44,572 bases of DNA, taken from positions 1 to 44,572 of the forward strand of contig DAOTVZ010000047.1 in assembly GCA_034436045.1 (NCBI GenBank). Reading direction: 5' to 3'. This document shows positions 32,205 through 41,119 of this stretch, piece by piece; the stretch's first letter is position 1; the number at the start of each line of letters is the position of its first letter. Source of the DNA: H111-94 sp034436045. Lineage in GTDB: Bacteria > Chloroflexota > Ktedonobacteria > Ktedonobacterales > Ktedonobacteraceae. The translations under genes and the position numbers were made by a program. The notes under the pieces were generated by a model. It searched no databases. It was not told the DNA's origin and saw only the letters and a list, made by a program, of their open reading frames with translations.

Positions 32205-33845
32205 GTGGCAAAACGATTGCAGTTTGAGGACCAGGCTCGCTACTCCCTCAAGAAGGGTATTGATGCTGTAGCGGGCGCAGTCAAAGTCACGCTGGGGCCA
32301 AAGGGTCGCAACGTGGTGTTGGATAAGAAGTTTGGCGCGCCGACCGTTACCAACGACGGTGTGACTATTGCGCGTGAGATAGAGTTGCCCGATGCCTTTG
32401 AGAATATGGGCGCGCAACTGCTCAAAGAGGTGGCGACCAAGACCAACGATGTCGCCGGTGATGGCACAACCACCGCGACCGTGCTGGCGCAGGCTATCGT
32501 CAACGAGGGCCTGAAGAACGTGGCCGCCGGTGCCAATCCTATGATCCTGCGTCGTGGCCTGGAGAAAGGCGTGGAGGCAGTGATCGAGGAGATCAAGGCC
32601 ATGAGCAAGCCGGTGGAGACGCGCGAGCAGATTGCCCAGGTGGCCGCCATCTCCGCCGCCGACCCCGCCATCGGTGATCTAATCGCCGAAGTTATGGAGA
32701 AGGTCGGCAAGGATGGCGTTATCACGGTGGAAGAGGGCCGCAGCATTGAAATGGAGAAAGAGTATACCGAGGGTATGCAATTCGACCGCGGCTACATCTC
32801 GCCCTACATGGCCACCAACCAGGAGGGCAACGAGGCTGAACTGTCGAATCCCTACATCCTCGTCACCGACAAGAAGATCAGCGCGGTAGCCGACATTCTG
32901 CCCGTGCTGGAGCGCGTCTTGCAGACCGGCAACAAGAACTTCGTCATTATCGCGGAAGATGTCGATGGTGAGGCACTGGCGACCCTGGTCGTCAACAAGC
33001 TGCGCGGTGCCTTTAACGTGGTCGCCATCAAAGCTCCCGGTTTCGGTGATCGCCGCGAGGCCATGCTGGAAGATATCGCCATTCTAACCGGCGCAACCGT
33101 CATCACCGAGAAGCGTGGCCTGAAGCTGGAAAGCACCACGCTGCGCGATCTTGGTAGCGCTCGCACCGTCAGGGCAACCAAAGATAACACTACCATCGTC
33201 GAGGGCGCTGGCTCACCACAGGCGATTCAGGCGCGTATTCGCCAGATTCGCGCACAGATTCAGGAAACCACCAGCGACTATGACCGCGAGAAACTGCAAG
33301 AGCGCCTGGCGAAACTGGCCGGTGGTGTCGGTGTCATCAAGGTTGGGGCCGCGACCGATGTCGAGATGAAGGAGAAAAAGCATCGCGTTGAAGATGCACT
33401 CTCCGCGACACGCGCCGCGATTGAAGAGGGCATCATCCCCGGCGGTGGCGCGACCCTGATTGCCGCCATCTCCGCGCTGGATAAAGTGCAGGTGGCCCCC
33501 GGCGATGAAGCCACCGGTCTCAACATCCTGCGTCGCGCCCTGGAGGAGCCGTTGCGCCAGATCGCCTTCAATGCCGGTAAAGATGGCTCGGTCGTCGTCG
33601 AGAATGTGCGTAAGCTGCCGCGTGGCCAGGGCTTTGACGCGCTGACGGGCGAGTACGTGGATATGTTCAAAGCCGGTATCATCGATCCGGTCAAGGTGAC
33701 GCGCTCTGCCTTGCAAAACGCTGCCAGCGTTGCCGGTATGGTTCTTTCCACCGACACGCTGATTACCGATGTGCCCGAAGAGACTGCTCCTGCTGCTGCC
33801 GGTGCAGGTATGGGCGGTATGGGCGGTATGGGCGGCATGATGTAA
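32205..33845 (+). CDS. groEL: Chaperonin GroEL
   Basis: A 546-residue Hsp60 chaperonin that folds proteins inside a 14-mer with ATP. It shows VTLGPKGRNVVLDKKFGAPT, GDGTTTATVLAQAI (ATP site), the apical domain, VVAIKAPGFGDRR, and GIIPGGGATLI near the end. The C terminus is the usual flexible GGM repeat. It begins with GTG (32205) after GGAG, in an operon with groES, and ends in a strong terminator at 33858. Confidence 0.98.
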   Translation: MAKRLQFEDQARYSLKKGIDAVAGAVKVTLGPKGRNVVLDKKFGAPTVTNDGVTIAREIELPDAFENMGAQLLKEVATKTNDVAGDGTTTATVLAQAIVNEGLKNVAAGANPMILRRGLEKGVEAVIEEIKAMSKPVETREQIAQVAAISAADPAIGDLIAEVMEKVGKDGVITVEEGRSIEMEKEYTEGMQFDRGYISPYMATNQEGNEAELSNPYILVTDKKISAVADILPVLERVLQTGNKNFVIIAEDVDGEALATLVVNKLRGAFNVVAIKAPGFGDRREAMLEDIAILTGATVITEKRGLKLESTTLRDLGSARTVRATKDNTTIVEGAGSPQAIQARIRQIRAQIQETTSDYDREKLQERLAKLAGGVGVIKVGAATDVEMKEKKHRVEDALSATRAAIEEGIIPGGGATLIAAISALDKVQVAPGDEATGLNILRRALEEPLRQIAFNAGKDGSVVVENVRKLPRGQGFDALTGEYVDMFKAGIIDPVKVTRSALQNAASVAGMVLSTDTLITDVPEETAPAAAGAGMGGMGGMGGMM

Positions 33846-33857
33846 TGTAAATACGAA

Positions 33858-33914
33858 AGTGCAAAAGAAGCGAAACAGCCGCACTCTTTGCAGCTGTTTC
33901 GCTTCTTTTGCACT
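33858..33914. terminator. Bidirectional terminator, perfect 22-bp inverted repeat
   Basis: Arms 33858-33879 and 33893-33914 (starting AGTGCAAAAGAAGC) are exact complements around a 13-nt loop. It lies between groEL and the convergent fabI, 5 bp from the fabI stop. It is the longest perfect stem in the window. Confidence 0.85.
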
Positions 33915-33919
33915 ATGGT

Positions 33920-34693
33920 TTACGCGCCCATAATATTATAACCGGCATCTACGAACAGTATCTCGCCGGTGATGGCGCGGGCCAGAGGACTGCACAGGAA
34001 GAGCGCGGCATCGCCCACCTCGGCTTGCTCGATATTGCGGCGCAAGGGGGCAACGTGCCCCATCTGCTCGCGGAAGGTCGTGAAGCCGGAGACGCCGCGT
34101 GCCGCCAGCGTGTTGAGCGGGCCAGCGGAAATAGCATTGACGCGAATATTATGCTCGCCCATTTCATAGGCCAGGTAGCGCACACTGCATTCCAGCGCTG
34201 CTTTGGCAACCGCCATTACATTATATTTGGGCATCACACGCTCGCTCGCCATGTAGGTCAGCGTGAGAATGCTGCCGCCGCCGCTGGCCTGCATCATCGG
34301 TTGCGCGCGTCGCGCCATGGCGATCAGCGAGTAGGCGCTGATGTCGAGGGCCGTGTGGAAACCGGCGCGGCTGGTCTGGATAAATGGATTCTCCAGTTCG
34401 GCGGGTGGCGCGTAGGCTACACTGTGGATGAGAATGTCTAGCTTGCCGCCAAATAACTCGCCGACCTTAGCGAAGGCGGCGTCGAGTTCCTCATCACTCT
34501 GCACGTCACACGGTACCACCGGCGTGTTGGGAATCTTGGCCGCCAGGTCCCGCACGTACTTCTCCATGCGCTCCTGATACGCCAGCGCCAACTGTGCCCC
34601 CTCGGCGGATAGCGCCTGCGCAATGGCCCAGGCGATAGAACGGTGATTGGCAACGCCGAAGATCAGCGCCTTCTTGCCTTCTAGTAATGGCAT
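33920..34693 (-). CDS. fabI: Enoyl-[acyl-carrier-protein] reductase (NADH) FabI
   Basis: A 257-residue short-chain dehydrogenase-fold enzyme for the last step of each fatty acid elongation cycle, reducing trans-2-enoyl-ACP. The FabI-specific cofactor loop GVANHRSIAWAIA is at the N terminus, SVAYAP in the middle, and the catalytic Tyr157-x6-Lys164 in KYNVMAVAKAALE, with Tyr147 ahead of it. The loop ISAGPLNTLAARGVSGF covers the substrate site. ATG 34693 is preferred, with AAGGAG 8 nt upstream; a GTG at 34702 is an alternative. AcpS in the same window serves the same pathway. Confidence 0.95.
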   Translation of the reverse strand: MPLLEGKKALIFGVANHRSIAWAIAQALSAEGAQLALAYQERMEKYVRDLAAKIPNTPVVPCDVQSDEELDAAFAKVGELFGGKLDILIHSVAYAPPAELENPFIQTSRAGFHTALDISAYSLIAMARRAQPMMQASGGGSILTLTYMASERVMPKYNVMAVAKAALECSVRYLAYEMGEHNIRVNAISAGPLNTLAARGVSGFTTFREQMGHVAPLRRNIEQAEVGDAALFLCSPLARAITGEILFVDAGYNIMGA

Positions 34694-34790
34694 ACAACAC
34701 ACTCCTTATTCTAAGATGCTCGCTCACAGAAAATCAGGCTGGTCATAATCCTGCCCCTTGAACACGGTAAATCTGTCCTTACACGGTCTC

Positions 34791-35144
34791 CTAGCGCTCG
34801 ATGGGATAGCCGCGATTGACCCAGCCATTCATGCCGTTTGCCAGATTATAGACCTTGCGCAAGCCGAGCAGAGAGGCGATCTCCGCCGCCATCGCACTAC
34901 GCTGTCCTACCGCGCACACAAAAATAACCTCTTCATCCGGCGCAATATGCAGTTCTTGCAGGGCTTTCCCAAATGAGTAAATACCACTGATCGGCACCAG
35001 TTCGGCCTCGGCGATATGGCCGCGATTCCATTCCGCCTGCTGACGCACGTCAATGATACGGGTACCTGCCTCAATCATGCGTTTCGCATCGTCGGTGCCA
35101 ATCGTGGTATAAGGAAATTGTTCCTCGTCGTCATCGTAGGGCAT
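34791..35144 (-). CDS. Rhodanese-like domain protein
   Basis: A 117-residue single rhodanese domain, about 15-117. The active-site loop is VFVCAVGQRSAMAA-like, with the catalytic cysteine in FVCAVGQRS, and the first conserved region is RIIDVRQQAEWNRGHIAEA. Such proteins carry sulfane sulfur for thiosulfate sulfurtransfer or persulfide delivery; the specific partner is unknown. AAGGAG precedes ATG 35144. It starts 6 nt after the upstream small hypothetical gene, so both form one unit, and fabI follows after 97 bp. Confidence 0.88.
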   Translation of the reverse strand: MPYDDDEEQFPYTTIGTDDAKRMIEAGTRIIDVRQQAEWNRGHIAEAELVPISGIYSFGKALQELHIAPDEEVIFVCAVGQRSAMAAEIASLLGLRKVYNLANGMNGWVNRGYPIER

Positions 35145-35150
35145 TACTTT

Positions 35151-35420
35151 TTACTCCTTGCTATATTCTTCCAGCCAGATGCGTCCCAGCAGCGTGGAGG
35201 CCAGCATATATTCATCACCAACGAAGGTCATGGTGAGCAAACCCTGATCTTCCATTTCTCGAAAGTCGTCGGTGATGAGATAGTATTGGCGCACCATGCG
35301 CGCTACGTCGCTTTCTGGCAATTGTTTCCACGCCTGCAACACTTTAAGAACAGCGGCGTACTTGGGACGGCTATCATCAATCATGCGCATAGACAGCTCC
35401 TGATATAATTCCATGACCAT
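35151..35420 (-). CDS. Small hypothetical protein co-transcribed with the rhodanese
   Basis: An 89-residue soluble protein that I do not recognise: MVMELYQELSMRMIDDSRPK, a central LQAWKQLPESDVARMVRQYY and a C-terminal MTFVGDEYMLASTLLGRIWL. It looks mostly alpha-helical and acidic. ATG 35420 has GGTGGAAAG upstream; the frame extends to 35483 without an SD. Its stop is 6 nt before the rhodanese start, which suggests a shared role. Confidence 0.65.
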   Translation of the reverse strand: MVMELYQELSMRMIDDSRPKYAAVLKVLQAWKQLPESDVARMVRQYYLITDDFREMEDQGLLTMTFVGDEYMLASTLLGRIWLEEYSKE

Positions 35421-35542
35421 GATTTCTTTCCACCAGTGTAACAAATCACCGGATGAAGAGCAAGTGGGATAGGGGTATCCCATCTGGCTTATAAAGCGTG
35501 GTGATTATGGGGCTATTCTATGCTGAGAACCGGGCCATTTTC

Positions 35543-35551
35543 TGGTACAAT
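35543..35551 (+). promoter_or_regulatory. Extended -10 promoter (TGGTACAAT) for the coiled-coil operon
   Basis: TGG plus TACAAT gives a leader of about 130 nt before ATG 35690. The interval otherwise shows no clear structure. Confidence 0.45.
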
Positions 35552-35689
35552 AAGAGTAACAATGGTTGGGAATGGCCCCGGCGTCGTGGTATTATCTCTG
35601 TCCCTATGCAATAGAACGAGCGGACGATAAAGAGCGTAAAGGGTAAGCAAGGCAACCTTTTCTTGCCTTTGAAGGGTAGGTAGGTTACG

Positions 35690-37453
35690 ATGACGAACCA
35701 GGATATGTCTTCTCTGCACGAAGAAATGATAGAGAGCGAAAAGAAGCTTCGTAAGCGTGAACGAAGATTAAATGAAAAACTACAGCAGGCTCTCAGCGAG
35801 CGTGAAGAGGCCCTTGAGCGGCTGCGGCGAGCCGAGATGCGCGTTCAGAAGCGCGTCGCCCGCGTGCAGCGCCTTGAGGCCCGCTTGACCCTCGTGCATC
35901 AGCAACTGGCGGCCATCACCGCCGCCAGCGCCACCACTGCTACTCCTGTCGCCCCGCCGACCCCCCCTATAGAGACGGAGCAGCAGAAGCAGGCGGCGCA
36001 GGCCGCTGTGGATGAAACAGCCCTTGCCTCTCAGGCCACCACGAGCGCGGAGCCATCCCCGCCGACAATGCCCCCGCGTGAAGAGGGGGTGACTGCGCGT
36101 GAAGACGAGGAGGAGCAGCGCGAAGACGAGCTAACTCAGCTTCTCGATGCCGTTGAGATCATCGGCGAGCGGCTCCCCGAAGAAACGCTGTCGGTGAACG
36201 AAGTCTTTGCCCCATCTCATATTCCGCTTACCCCATCCACAGGGGTGGAGGTGATCCCCTCTGAAGACTTTGAGGAGGCGGCAACGTCGGTGATGGAGAT
36301 GACAGAGGAGACGGTCGTCTCAGTGGATGAAGGCACTTCGGCTATGCAGGCGCGCGCCGCTGCCGAAGCTGCCGAGCGTGCTGCCCGTCTGGCCGCCGAA
36401 CGCGCAGCTCAGGCCCTGCGCTCGCTCGAACAGGTGCAGGTGAGCGGCGGTGAGGCGCATCATCTCTTGCAAGAGGCCAACCAGCTTCAGGAAGAGGCCG
36501 AGCGCTTGAGTGCGCTGGCGCAGGAAAAAGTACACATCGCGCAAGCAGTTGAGCAGCGTCTTCAATCCGCCCCATCGTCAAGTCTTGCAGAGATGCAAGG
36601 GCCGGATAGAGGACGCGAGGATGAAGATAGCGAACGTTTAGAGGAAGAGGATGACGTGGAAGAAGAGGACGATATACTTGAGATCCATGAAGAGGATGAA
36701 GATGAGGAGCGCGAGGATATCGGCGAGCCGCTGGAGCGCGACGAACTGGAACATGCCCCGCCCGTCTTGATTGCCGATTTCGATATGCCTGCACCACCAC
36801 TGTTGAATCAGTATGAGCGAGCCATGATGGAGTCGCCGCGTAGCTACGCGCCGCATCCGCGCCCCATCGGTTTGTGGCCGATACAACAACAGACAGATAC
36901 CTCATCCGTTGTTGCCTCAGCAGCCATCGAGCAGATTGAGGAAGAGGAGACGGCGGTGGAGACGGTCACATCGCTGCTGGTGGCCGATGCCGCCGCCGAA
37001 GCTGCTGCGCAGGCCGAGGCTTATGCCGAGTCCTGCGCAGCCCGCACACGCGAGGCCCGCCGCCATACCGCGCAGGCCGAGGCCGTGTTGCAGCAGGTGA
37101 TGACACTGGTTGAGAGCAATGTCCTTAGTGGAGCGACGGCACAACAGGCGTTGCTGGAAGCGGAGCAGGATGTCGTCTCCGCCCAGGAAGCGCTGACGAA
37201 TGCGGAGGCCGCCGAGGTACGCGCGCGCGAGGTAGCTATCAATGCCGAGGCCGAAGCTCAGGTCGCCGAAGGCATGGCCTTTGCCGCCGAAGCCCATAGC
37301 CGCGAGATAGAGCAGTCTCAGGTTCTGCGCTCCACGTTGTTCAACGACCTCGACACGGTTGAGGAGATCGCTGCCGACGAGGAAGAGATGGAAACGCTCA
37401 AGCTGCCGGGTGTAAGGCGTATGCAAGCGGTTCAGCCTGGAGAAACGGCTTGA
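35690..37453 (+). CDS. Acidic Ala/Glu-rich coiled-coil protein of unknown function
   Basis: A 587-residue protein with no catalytic motif that I recognise. Residues 5-75 form a highly charged coiled coil (KLRKRERRLNEKLQQALSER). A Pro/Thr and acidic linker follows (80-215), then a second Ala-rich coiled coil (about 216-300). A very acidic stretch (DDVEEEDDILEIHEEDEDEE) lies at about 320-345, and a third Ala-rich coiled coil of 11-residue-like repeats at about 425-560. It has no membrane helix or signal peptide. Composition suggests a structural or filament-like scaffold. GGTAGG precedes ATG 35690. DUF2851 starts 6 nt after the stop. Confidence 0.7.
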   Translation: MTNQDMSSLHEEMIESEKKLRKRERRLNEKLQQALSEREEALERLRRAEMRVQKRVARVQRLEARLTLVHQQLAAITAASATTATPVAPPTPPIETEQQKQAAQAAVDETALASQATTSAEPSPPTMPPREEGVTAREDEEEQREDELTQLLDAVEIIGERLPEETLSVNEVFAPSHIPLTPSTGVEVIPSEDFEEAATSVMEMTEETVVSVDEGTSAMQARAAAEAAERAARLAAERAAQALRSLEQVQVSGGEAHHLLQEANQLQEEAERLSALAQEKVHIAQAVEQRLQSAPSSSLAEMQGPDRGREDEDSERLEEEDDVEEEDDILEIHEEDEDEEREDIGEPLERDELEHAPPVLIADFDMPAPPLLNQYERAMMESPRSYAPHPRPIGLWPIQQQTDTSSVVASAAIEQIEEEETAVETVTSLLVADAAAEAAAQAEAYAESCAARTREARRHTAQAEAVLQQVMTLVESNVLSGATAQQALLEAEQDVVSAQEALTNAEAAEVRAREVAINAEAEAQVAEGMAFAAEAHSREIEQSQVLRSTLFNDLDTVEEIAADEEEMETLKLPGVRRMQAVQPGETA

Positions 37454-37459
37454 AGCGCT

Positions 37460-38611
37460 ATGTGCAGGGTGCGTGAGCCAGCGAAGGCCATCCATGAACG
37501 CTGGCAAGAGATACCCGATGAGCGCGAGGTGGCGCGCCGCTGGTGGCGACTGGTGGTGCCGTGCGACTTGCCGCTCAGCGAGGGTGGTCACTATCGATTG
37601 CTCTATGCCGGACGCCCTGGCGGTGCTGTCGGACCCGATGTGCGTGATGCCGTCCTGCTCGTACCCGCCAGCGGGACGCGCATGGTGGGCGATGTCGAGT
37701 TTCACAGCGCCGCCAGCGAGTGGCGACAACACGGTCATCAACACGATGCACGTTATAATCAGGTCATGCTACATGTTGTGCTGGTCTGCGACGATTTTCA
37801 ACCAACGCTGCGCCAGGATGGCAACATCGTCCCCGTCTGTTCGCTCGCCGATCTGCCGCTATTCAAGGCCGAAGCGCTTGCACCGTCTCCCTGGCCTTGC
37901 CAGCAGGTGTTACCGTCTATGAGCGCAACTGCGCGCGAACATCTGCTTACACAGGCGGGACTGCTACGCTTTGAACAGAAAACTGCTGCTTTCATCGAGC
38001 AATTGCATGCTCTGGGGATGTCGGAACAGCAAACCGGTTATGAATACTGTCTCTTTCTCGCGCTGGCCGAAGGATTGGCCTATGGGCGTGATCGTGCCTT
38101 CTTTCGCGCGGCTGGCGCTAGACTACTCGGACTATCGCTGAAGCTGCCAGAGCCGCTGGGGCATGGGTTTGACCCGCCGCCGCTGGATGCCCATCGCCTG
38201 CATAGCATGCGTTCGTTGCTTGCCTATCTACCTGCGCTCTGGTCAGTCCTGCGCGAGCATCTATGTGCGCAGCCTGCTTCCACCACGCTCGCTCGCCTGC
38301 GCACCTTCTTTCGTGAGACGGACCTGAGCCTTGCGCGCTCTGATATACTGATTTGCAACGTCGTGTTACCCTTTGCGGCGGCGATAGCCCTGCTGGAACA
38401 CGACACTGCGCTACTGGCACAGGCGGAATGGCTCTACCGCACGCATCCTGGCCTGCCTTCTAACGCTATCACTCGCATGATGAGCGCCCAGCTAAGATTG
38501 GAGCGCGAGCCAAAAGGTAGTTGTCAACAGCAGGGGTTGCATTATATCTATCAACAAACATGCCGCGACAAACGCTGCGCGGTCTGCATTGCCGGGAGAG
38601 ATAGCCTATGA
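37460..38611 (+). CDS. DUF2851 family protein
   Basis: A 383-residue protein of the DUF2851 family (function unknown). The core GDVEFHSAASEWRQHGHQHD, then ARYNQVMLHVVLVCDD is the most conserved block of this family and resembles a nuclease-type metal site (Glu and His residues), although activity is unproven. The N terminus CRVREPAKAIHERWQEIPDE and the C-terminal cysteine cluster CRDKRCAVC are also visible. It lies in a run with the coiled-coil gene (6 nt gap) and the pseudouridine synthase (ATGA overlap at 38608), so it is translationally coupled to the latter. An RNA- or nucleic-acid-related role is a fair guess. Confidence 0.8.
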   Translation: MCRVREPAKAIHERWQEIPDEREVARRWWRLVVPCDLPLSEGGHYRLLYAGRPGGAVGPDVRDAVLLVPASGTRMVGDVEFHSAASEWRQHGHQHDARYNQVMLHVVLVCDDFQPTLRQDGNIVPVCSLADLPLFKAEALAPSPWPCQQVLPSMSATAREHLLTQAGLLRFEQKTAAFIEQLHALGMSEQQTGYEYCLFLALAEGLAYGRDRAFFRAAGARLLGLSLKLPEPLGHGFDPPPLDAHRLHSMRSLLAYLPALWSVLREHLCAQPASTTLARLRTFFRETDLSLARSDILICNVVLPFAAAIALLEHDTALLAQAEWLYRTHPGLPSNAITRMMSAQLRLEREPKGSCQQQGLHYIYQQTCRDKRCAVCIAGRDSL

Positions 38612-39414
38612 ACGCCGATGACACACGGCAAGGACAGGAACAAGCCGAAGGACAGCATATGCAGGAGGGTGAGCGTCTGGTGCGCTTCCTGGCACACGCC
38701 GGGGTGGCTTCGCGTCGTCATGCCGAGAAGCTGATCAGTGAGGGGCGCGTGCAGGTCAATGGCGCAACGGTGATAACACCAGGGACGCGCATCGACCCTC
38801 AACGGGACCGCGTGACTGTCGATGCTCAACCGGTGCAGTTGGCGACACAGCACGTCTACATCATGCTCCACAAGCCCACCGGCTATGTCTCAACCGTCAC
38901 CGACCAGCAGCGGCGTCCCACCGTCTTGGACCTCGTACCGGAGGAGCTGCGCCGTCTGCGTCTCTATCCTGTCGGTCGCCTCGATCTCGATACCAGCGGT
39001 CTACTGCTGCTCACCAACGACGGCGAGTTCGCCTTGCGCATGACGCACCCCCGTTATGCCACAGAGAAGCGCTACGAGGCCCTGATCAAAGGCCATCCCT
39101 CAGCCCAGGCCCTTCGCGCCTTACGCGAGGGGGTGTCAATTACAGAGGATGATGGCCGCATGTTTCGCACCTCACCCGCACAGGTACGTGTACTGCGCCA
39201 TGTAGGTGGCGAGAGCTGGCTGGAACTGATCATTCACGAGGGGCATAAACGCCAGGTCAGGCGCATGCTGGAGGTGGTTGGCCATCCTGTACACCAACTG
39301 GTGCGCGTTGCCGTCGGCCCACTCACTCTCAAAGGACTGCCCGTCGGCTCCTGGCGCTACCTTACTCCCGACGAAGTACGCGCCCTGATGCAGAAAACCC
39401 ATGCTGCTAAATGA
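38608..39414 (+). CDS. RluB/RsuA family pseudouridine synthase
   Basis: A 268-residue enzyme that isomerises a uridine in rRNA to pseudouridine. The N-terminal S4 RNA-binding domain is RLVRFLAHAGVASRRHAEKL followed by SEGRVQVNG. The catalytic motif is GRLDLDTSGLLLLTNDG with the nucleophilic Asp. The C terminus has GHKRQVRRMLEVVGHPV. This layout fits RluB (23S rRNA U2605) or RsuA (16S U516); the general form is closer to RluB. It starts with ATG 38608, overlapping the DUF2851 stop by four bases. The SD lies inside the preceding gene. Confidence 0.92.
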   Translation: MNADDTRQGQEQAEGQHMQEGERLVRFLAHAGVASRRHAEKLISEGRVQVNGATVITPGTRIDPQRDRVTVDAQPVQLATQHVYIMLHKPTGYVSTVTDQQRRPTVLDLVPEELRRLRLYPVGRLDLDTSGLLLLTNDGEFALRMTHPRYATEKRYEALIKGHPSAQALRALREGVSITEDDGRMFRTSPAQVRVLRHVGGESWLELIIHEGHKRQVRRMLEVVGHPVHQLVRVAVGPLTLKGLPVGSWRYLTPDEVRALMQKTHAAK

Positions 39415-39506
39415 ATAGTATTAACTGAAAAATGGCATCTAGCGCGCAGTTCACACGGGGTATAGCCGTTCTGGACAAGAATCTATCCATGATGAGCATG
39501 AATAAA

Positions 39507-39586
39507 ATCGGTGGGGACGTCCTTCATGACGTTCTCGAACCTCTTCGATCTGCACACAAAGCGTCATGAAGGATACCCCTACTGAT
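39507..39586. terminator. Bidirectional terminator related to the palindromic repeat family
   Basis: Arms 39507-39531 and 39562-39586 pair almost perfectly: TCCTTCATGACG is exact and the rest has a few mismatches. The loop is about 30 nt. The arms resemble the family core (GTGGGGACGT against GTAGGGGCGT, and TTCATGACG), so this is likely a diverged copy placed between convergent genes. Confidence 0.55.
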
Positions 39587-39600
39587 TTATTTGTTGCAGG

Positions 39601-40209
39601 TTATTTTCTGGCCTCAACGCGCCTTACAATCGTCCAGGCGGTGGGCAGGAGAGCAGCCGCGATGAGAACTTTGATGGTGTCGCCAGGGATGAAAGGTAAG
39701 AAGCCGGCAACCAGAGCCTGGGCCGCGCTCATATGCGTGACCACAGCCAGCCAGGGCACGCCGATGAGATAAATGATGATCGAGCCAGGGAGCATCGCCA
39801 GCAGAGAGGTGGCGAAACTGCGATCCAGGCCGCGTTCACAGAGCCAGCCGACGACGAAGGCCGCGATAGGATAAGACCACAGGTAGCCTGCCGTTGGAGC
39901 CAGCAGTAGATAGAGCAGACCACCGCCGGTAGCAAAAACCGGCAGACCGCTCGCGCCTTCCGCCAGATAGAGCAGGGCCGCCAGTGCGCCGCGCCGACTG
40001 CCGAGCGCCGCCCCCGCCAGCATCACGACCAACGTTTGCAGCGTGATTGGCACCGGTGTGAAGCCGAGCGGGATGCTGACGCGCGCTGAGAGAATAAATA
40101 AGATGCTGGTTCCAATGACTAATAACCCGTCACGCACCAGCGCCTGAGTGCGGTTGGCGCGCGCGGGGATAAGATAATCCGCAATGGTTGTACCTGGGGC
40201 AATTGCCAT
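39601..40209 (-). CDS. bioY: Biotin transporter BioY
   Basis: A 202-residue, six-helix S component of a biotin ECF transporter. The family segments PVPITLQTLVVMLAGAALGS and RRGALAALLYLAEGASGLPV are followed by the helices YLWSYPIAAFVVGWL and LPGSIIIYLIGVPWLAVV. The end FLPFIPGDTIKVLIAAALLP is highly conserved. The energising A and T components are not nearby; BioY alone can also import biotin. ATG 40209 has AAAGGAG upstream. A TATAAT lies near 40290-40295 on the minus strand. The organism likely uses external biotin. The gene is convergent with the pseudouridine synthase. Confidence 0.93.
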   Translation of the reverse strand: MAIAPGTTIADYLIPARANRTQALVRDGLLVIGTSILFILSARVSIPLGFTPVPITLQTLVVMLAGAALGSRRGALAALLYLAEGASGLPVFATGGGLLYLLLAPTAGYLWSYPIAAFVVGWLCERGLDRSFATSLLAMLPGSIIIYLIGVPWLAVVTHMSAAQALVAGFLPFIPGDTIKVLIAAALLPTAWTIVRRVEARK

Positions 40210-40317
40210 GTAACAAACTCCTTTCACTACAATGCGATTAGCACCTTCCTTTTGCTGTTCCCACACGAAAAGGAAACGGCAAACATCAGCATATTATATC
40301 CCATACTTCACCTATCC

Positions 40318-41095
40318 TGTAGGGGCGTGATTCATGACGCCCTGAGAGCGGAGCGACGGACGAGTAGGGCAGATAAAGAAACCATGCCGTAGGGGCGTGA
40401 TTCATGACGCCCTGAGAGCGGCTCGACGGGCGAGCAGGGCAGGTAAAGAAACCATGCCGTAGGGGCGTCATGAATGACGCCCTGAGAGCGGAGCGACGGA
40501 CGGGCCAGCAAGGAGTGATGGATGCGCAGGGCGTGATGGACTCGCAGGGCGTGATGAATCACGCCCCTACGGGATGAGGTCATTGCCGGTTTGGGGTGAA
40601 AAAATCATCATCGTGCCCTGAGAGCGGAGCGACGGACGCGCCAAGAGGGCGTGATGATGATTTTTCACCAGCGACATCGGTGGTCTCGTCGGGCGTGATG
40701 AAGGATTTTCACCGGCGATATCGGCGCTCCCGTAGGGGTGTCATTCATGACGCCCTGAGAGCGACTCGGCGACCAAGCAAGGCGTGATGAAGGATTTTTC
40801 CCCGAAACCGGCAAAGGCATCATGCGTAGGGGCGTCATTCATGACGCCCTGAGAGCGGCTCGACGGGCGAGCAGGGCAGATAAAGAAACCATGCCGTAGG
40901 GGCGTGATTCATCACGCCCTGAGAGCGGAGCGACGGACGGGCCAGCAAGGAGTGATGGATGCGCAGGGCGTGATGGAGGGCGTGATGGACTCACAGGGCG
41001 TGATTCATGACGCCCTGAGAGCGGAGCGACGGGCGGGCGAGCAGGGCAGATAAAGAAACCATGCCGTAGGGGCGTGATTCATGACGCCCCTACGG
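40318..41095. repeat. Palindromic repeat array with 70-bp spacing, closed by an inverted end
   Basis: Copies of CGTAGGGGCGTGATTCAT plus ACGCCC begin with GTAGGGG at 40319, 40389, 40459, 40732, 40826, 40896 and 41066. Between the first three and from 40826 to 40896 the spacing is exactly 70 bp. The filler is GAGAGCGGAGCGACGGACG, then AGATAAAGAAACCATGCC, in most copies. Inverted copies (ACGCCCCTACGG) end at about 40572 and at 41095, so the array is bracketed like terminal inverted repeats. It fills most of the 910-bp gap between bioY and the HTH gene. No coding sequence is seen in it. ORFs here are repeat artefacts. Confidence 0.9.
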
Positions 41096-41119
41096 TACCG
41101 ATTTCGATTGGAAAGGAAT

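Noticed and set aside
33213..33913. Two overlapping minus-strand ORFs opposite groEL
   Set aside because: They are shadows of groEL, and one runs through the terminator hairpin.
40286..40583. Small minus-strand ORFs with repeated HESRPY-like peptides
   Set aside because: They are translations of the palindromic repeat, without SD and not conserved as proteins.
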